Part shown: one piece after another, positions 13,982 to 17,143 of the stretch
Layout of the letters: every line of letters begins with the position of its first letter
Numbering within the stretch: position 1 is the first letter of the stretch
Origin: Bacteroidales bacterium
GTDB lineage: Bacteria; Bacteroidota; Bacteroidia; Bacteroidales; P3
Assembly (NCBI GenBank): GCA_017507285.1
Contig: JAFWBF010000154.1
Span: 1-17,143, forward strand
Length of the DNA stretch: 17,143 bases
Reading direction: 5' to 3'
The notes under the pieces: model-generated
The model's database searches: none
The model's input: the letters and a program-made list of their open reading frames with translations, nothing else
Told to the model about the DNA's origin: nothing
Translations under genes and position numbers: made by a program

Positions 13982-15292
13982 TTAATCCAACACTGCCCTG
14001 AACATCACTCTTCCATTTTGGTTTTGAACAAGGTTTAGCGATCCGTTGTGCCTACGTACTATCTGCTTGGATATGGCAAGACCTATCCCGGTGCCGCCTT
14101 TCTTGGTGGTAAAGAATGGTGTAAATATATTGTCGAGTTCTTCGGTAGGTATGGCTTGTCCGCTATTTATTACATCTATTATTATACGCTCGGCTGCATC
14201 TATAATGGAATTTATTTCTATATGATGTTTGGTATCCGATATTGTGTTGTGGCATGCTTCCATGGCATTCTTTAGCAGGTTTATCATCACTTGGCTTATC
14301 TGTGTTCGGTCGGCATACACTATTGTGTCGGTAGGTGCTATATTTACAGTTATATCGATATCCTTGGCATCAATCAGGTGTAATATCTCATCTACTATAT
14401 CGGCAAGGTAAACGGGTGCTTTTTGAGGCTGTGCCACTCGCGAAAGTTGCCTGAACGATTCTACAAATTTCATCAGTCTATCGGAAGTGGAATGTATTGT
14501 TTCCAATCCTTGCTGTATCTTTTCGCCATCGTGTTTGGAACTTATCAGTGTATTGCTTATAGAGGCTATGGGTGCCAATGAGTTCATTATTTCGTGGGTA
14601 AGCATGCGTGTTATCTTTTCCCATGCTTCGGCTTCTTTGCTGTCAAGTTCGTTTATTATATTGTTGATGGTTATTACCCTCATTTCTTTGTTGTTTATAG
14701 TCATTGCGGCACATGTAAGCATCAGATTCATTTCGTCCGTCTCGGTTTGATAACGCACTGTTTTTTGCTCGCCGGGCTGTATGAGGTGTAGTACTTCCAC
14801 AAGGTCGTTCGATAAGAAATTCAATCTGTTGATATGGCTTATACGTTCCATTCCAAACAATGTTGCGGCTTTACTGTTGGCTTGTAGTACCGAGCCGTTT
14901 GATTGTACTATTATTATGCCTACATTGCTACATTCCATTATTAGTTCGAAATTCTTTTCGCGTTGGCGTATTTGTTCTTTTTGGTTGTCTAAGACCTCCT
15001 TTATCCGGTTGAGCGAATAGTTGAGAAACACATTCTTGACCTTATTAGGGCCTTCGGAAAAGTGAAACGAATTGTCGTTGTTCTGTACTGCCTCGAATAT
15101 AAAGTCGACTTGTTTGGCAATGTTTGTGTATATAGCCAAAAGGCGTACTACCACAGTAGCCATTGCCACTGCTACCACTATCAGCCACACCCACATACGG
15201 TTGGATATCAGCCAACCTGCCATAATACTTGTTATTATCAGCAATATTACGTAAACGGCAATACTTCTATATGGCATCTTGTGCTGCTTCAT
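13982..15292 (-). CDS. sensor histidine kinase, NtrY/NtrB-like
   Basis: This 436-residue membrane kinase senses a signal and phosphorylates the regulator encoded just upstream. Two membrane spans (about 11-29 and 34-54) leave almost no periplasmic loop, so sensing is probably cytoplasmic or within the membrane. A HAMP-like linker is followed by a PAS domain (about 112-215). The dimerisation box LTHEIMNSLAPI carries the phospho-acceptor His233. The ATPase domain has the N box NLLKNAMEA (338-346), a G1 box INSGQ (375-379), FTPFFTT (390-396) and GGTGIGL (399-405). The G1 box has Asn where most kinases have Asp, a form I associate with NtrY-like members. Its ATG overlaps the regulator stop as ATGA, so translation is coupled. 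The stimulus is unknown. Confidence 0.92.
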   Translation of the reverse strand: MKQHKMPYRSIAVYVILLIITSIMAGWLISNRMWVWLIVVAVAMATVVVRLLAIYTNIAKQVDFIFEAVQNNDNSFHFSEGPNKVKNVFLNYSLNRIKEVLDNQKEQIRQREKNFELIMECSNVGIIIVQSNGSVLQANSKAATLFGMERISHINRLNFLSNDLVEVLHLIQPGEQKTVRYQTETDEMNLMLTCAAMTINNKEMRVITINNIINELDSKEAEAWEKITRMLTHEIMNSLAPIASISNTLISSKHDGEKIQQGLETIHSTSDRLMKFVESFRQLSRVAQPQKAPVYLADIVDEILHLIDAKDIDITVNIAPTDTIVYADRTQISQVMINLLKNAMEACHNTISDTKHHIEINSIIDAAERIIIDVINSGQAIPTEELDNIFTPFFTTKKGGTGIGLAISKQIVRRHNGSLNLVQNQNGRVMFRAVLD

Positions 15293-16629
15293 AATCCATA
15301 GCGTTTTATCTTGTTGTACAATGTTTGTCGTGTTATGCCCAACTTTTGTGCTACCATTGATAGATTGCCATTACAAGCATGTATGGCATCGGCAATAGTT
15401 TTTCGTTCCATGTCTTCGAGTGGTATTATAGGCTCGTTGCCGGCAGGTTGGGCAATGGTTCTAAGTTCAAGATGTGAGGGATTTATCGTATCATCGTTGC
15501 ACATAATGGCAGCTTTTTGCATGGTGTTTTGGAGTTCGCGTATATTACCGGGCCAACGATATGCCATTAGTTGCTCACAAGCTGCCGGACTTATATTGTT
15601 TATAGTTTTGCCATACTTTTGTGCATAGTCGGCGAGAAATATTTTTGCCAATGGCACTATATCCATGGTCCTATTTCGCAATGACGGAAGGTTTATGATT
15701 ATAGTGTTGATTCTATAAAGCAAATCCTGCCTAAATTCTCCTTTGTCTACCATATCAAAAAGATTGCGGTTGGTAGCCGATATTATCCTTATATCGACAA
15801 AGACAGGTTTGTTGCTTCCCAGCGGTGTGATGGTTCGGTTTTGTATAGCCACCAGCAGTTTGGCTTGCAAATGTAGTGGTAAGTTGCCTATCTCGTCCAT
15901 AAATAGTGTCGATTCGTTTGCCACTTCCAGCTTACCTATGCGGTCGGCACCGGCATCGGTAAAGGCTCCTTTCTTATGCCCGAATAGTTCGCTTTCAAAC
16001 AATGTTTCAGGTATTGCTCCCATATCAAGCGACACCATCTGTTGTCTGCACCGCATCGACGATTGATGTATCTCGCGTGCCAGCATCTCCTTGCCTGTTC
16101 CGTTTTCGCCCGTTATAAGTATATTGGCATCGGTGCCTGCCACTTGATTCACTATGTTGCGTATGCGAGCCATCTCGGCACTATCGCCCCAATACATAAG
16201 TGTGGCATTCGTCGCAGGCTTCTCTATCTTTTTGCTTTTCTTGTCTCTTAGGTTGTAGGCATTTTGAAGAGCTATAAGCAATTCGTCGTTCTTCCATGGT
16301 TTTATCACAAAGTCGCAAGCTCCAAGTTTCATACCCTCCACTGCAAGATGAACATCGGCATAGGCTGTAAACAGCACTACTTTGGTGTCGTGGAATATCT
16401 TAAGTGTTTCCTGTAGCCAATACAATCCCTCATTACCACTATTTACTCCGGCTCTGAAGTTCATATCCAGCAGTAGCACATCGGGGCGATGTTGCCGCAA
16501 TGTGGATAACAATACATTGGGATTCGAAATGGTTATTATGGTTTCAAAATACTTTTCGGCCATCAGCTTCACAGCCGATAGTATATCTTTGTTATCGTCC
16601 AATACCAATAGTTTTCCTGCTTTTGCCAT
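15289..16629 (-). CDS. sigma54-dependent response regulator (NtrC family)
   Basis: This 446-residue regulator has three standard parts. The receiver domain (about 5-125) has the acidic pair Asp11-Asp12, phospho-acceptor Asp55, Thr88 and Lys110. The AAA+ domain (about 145-375) has Walker A GENGTGKE (174-181), the sigma54-contact loop GAFTDA (221-226) and Walker B LFMDEIGNL (242-250). It also has the arginine-finger region near QDLLYRIN (301-308) and RWPGNIREL (358-366). A Fis-type helix-turn-helix ends the protein (MVAQKLGITRQTLYNKI, 425-441). It should activate sigma54 (RpoN) promoters by ATP hydrolysis. GAFTDA in place of GAFTGA is a known variant. With its kinase it is probably expressed from the -7 element at 16713-16720. 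Linkage to FtsX-type permeases suggests these, or an envelope stress, as target. Confidence 0.95.
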   Translation of the reverse strand: MAKAGKLLVLDDNKDILSAVKLMAEKYFETIITISNPNVLLSTLRQHRPDVLLLDMNFRAGVNSGNEGLYWLQETLKIFHDTKVVLFTAYADVHLAVEGMKLGACDFVIKPWKNDELLIALQNAYNLRDKKSKKIEKPATNATLMYWGDSAEMARIRNIVNQVAGTDANILITGENGTGKEMLAREIHQSSMRCRQQMVSLDMGAIPETLFESELFGHKKGAFTDAGADRIGKLEVANESTLFMDEIGNLPLHLQAKLLVAIQNRTITPLGSNKPVFVDIRIISATNRNLFDMVDKGEFRQDLLYRINTIIINLPSLRNRTMDIVPLAKIFLADYAQKYGKTINNISPAACEQLMAYRWPGNIRELQNTMQKAAIMCNDDTINPSHLELRTIAQPAGNEPIIPLEDMERKTIADAIHACNGNLSMVAQKLGITRQTLYNKIKRYGL

Positions 16630-16712
16630 AGTTATCAGTATTTGTTTATTGCTTTAAATATCACCATGATTCTGGTTTTTAGTACTGCATATAACCACAT
16701 GCAACATGGTTG

Positions 16713-16720
16713 CAAAGATA
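16713..16720 (-). promoter_or_regulatory. -7 element upstream of the two-component operon
   Basis: On the minus strand this reads TATCTTTG, a full match to TAnnTTTG followed by GCA, placing the transcript start about 75 bases before the regulator ATG. No TTTG lies at the right spacing upstream. I saw no -24/-12 sigma54 promoter here. Confidence 0.45.
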
Positions 16721-16810
16721 GTCAAAATATTCGAAATATAGGGATAACATACAAAAACTATTTTGTTCTTGCACATTATCCCATGTTTAGTTGTTTAAAA
16801 ACATCTGTGT

Positions 16811-17143
16811 TTATCTCTTCACCACACCGGCGGGGTTTTCGGTGGCGGCACGCCACGAGCGGAACACCACTATGCCGGTGGTGAGCAATAGCACCACTGC
16901 AAGTACAGCCACATAGAGCCATAGCGGCATGGACACTTTGTTGGCAAACTGCTCGAGCCACCTTGTGCTGATAAGCCATGCCACCGGAGCGGCCACCACA
17001 AAGCATACACACACTATGGCGGCGTAGCGACGAGCCAGCATCTTTATGATTTCGGCACTTGTGGCTCCATACACTTTGCGTATGGCTATCTCGCGTTGAC
17101 GGTGCTGTGTTTCGAACATCACCATGCCAAATACTCCCATAAG
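16811..17143 (-). CDS. FtsX/MacB-type ABC transporter permease, C-terminal part
   Basis: Only the last 110 codons or so are in the window; the frame is open at the right edge, so the gene starts beyond it. Residues after the first visible Met include RQREIAIRKVYGATSAEII, the conserved cytoplasmic segment of FtsX-like permeases. Two membrane spans follow (about residues 38-58 and 72-94), and the chain ends PAGVVKR. Such permeases work with an ATPase and often a periplasmic adaptor to act on lipoproteins, peptides or antibiotics at the envelope. In Bacteroidota they are often placed beside sigma54-type two-component systems, as here. This segment is visibly richer in G+C than the left half of the window. 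The 181-bp gap to the regulator gene contains no clear terminator. Confidence 0.88.
   Translation of the reverse strand, partial: LMGVFGMVMFETQHRQREIAIRKVYGATSAEIIKMLARRYAAIVCVCFVVAAPVAWLISTRWLEQFANKVSMPLWLYVAVLAVVLLLTTGIVVFRSWRAATENPAGVVKR

Noticed and set aside
13835..14038. 67-codon plus-strand reading frame
   Set aside because: It runs through the 22-bp repeat array and into the antisense of the kinase 3' end, has no promoter, and its residues only reflect the repeats.

Overview
The window looks like a chromosomal segment of a Bacteroidota bacterium, most likely Bacteroidales. The signs are a short primary sigma factor without region 1.1, Bacteroidetes-type promoters (TTTG near -33, TAnnTTTG near -7), starts without clear Shine-Dalgarno sites, a TonB-receptor-type outer-membrane beta-barrel with a carboxypeptidase-like N-terminal domain, a DUF4249-like lipoprotein, and PurH and trigger factor of the Bacteroidales type. 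The DNA is A/T-rich over most of the window. It becomes clearly more G+C-rich at the right edge.

Layout. At 1-1131 (+) lie the end of an ATP-grasp protein and a small Cys-rich membrane protein resembling NqrM. At 1397-4067 (+) are an ATP-type 6-phosphofructokinase and purH, probably one operon behind a long leader. mreB follows at 4207-5229 (+) with its own terminator and without mreC/mreD. The 797-bp gap 5230-6026 holds a large array of 22-23-bp repeats. A TonB-receptor-like outer-membrane protein (6027-8606) and the primary sigma factor (8966-9826) are on the minus strand. A CPBP/ABI membrane protease (10211-11134, +) converges with trigger factor (11234-12583, -) on a shared terminator. 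A DUF4249-like lipoprotein (12708-13742, -) follows. Last comes a minus-strand two-component operon, a sigma54-type response regulator overlapping its NtrY-like kinase by ATGA (13982-16629), preceded by the C-terminus of an FtsX/MacB-type permease cut by the window edge.

Most genes are housekeeping: glycolysis, purine synthesis, cell shape, transcription and protein folding. Two operons that are usually conserved look broken here, because mreB lacks mreCD and tig lacks clpP/clpX.

The most unusual content is intergenic. Three separate gaps (5353-5765, 13835-13944 and, more weakly, 8772-8885) carry sequence with a 22-23-bp period built from small palindromes. In the first, forward 23-bp units decay to the left, a central block holds four identical palindromes exactly 22 bp apart, and inverted copies of the same unit decay to the right. 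I know of no described element that matches this architecture. It is the best candidate for an undescribed system in the window.
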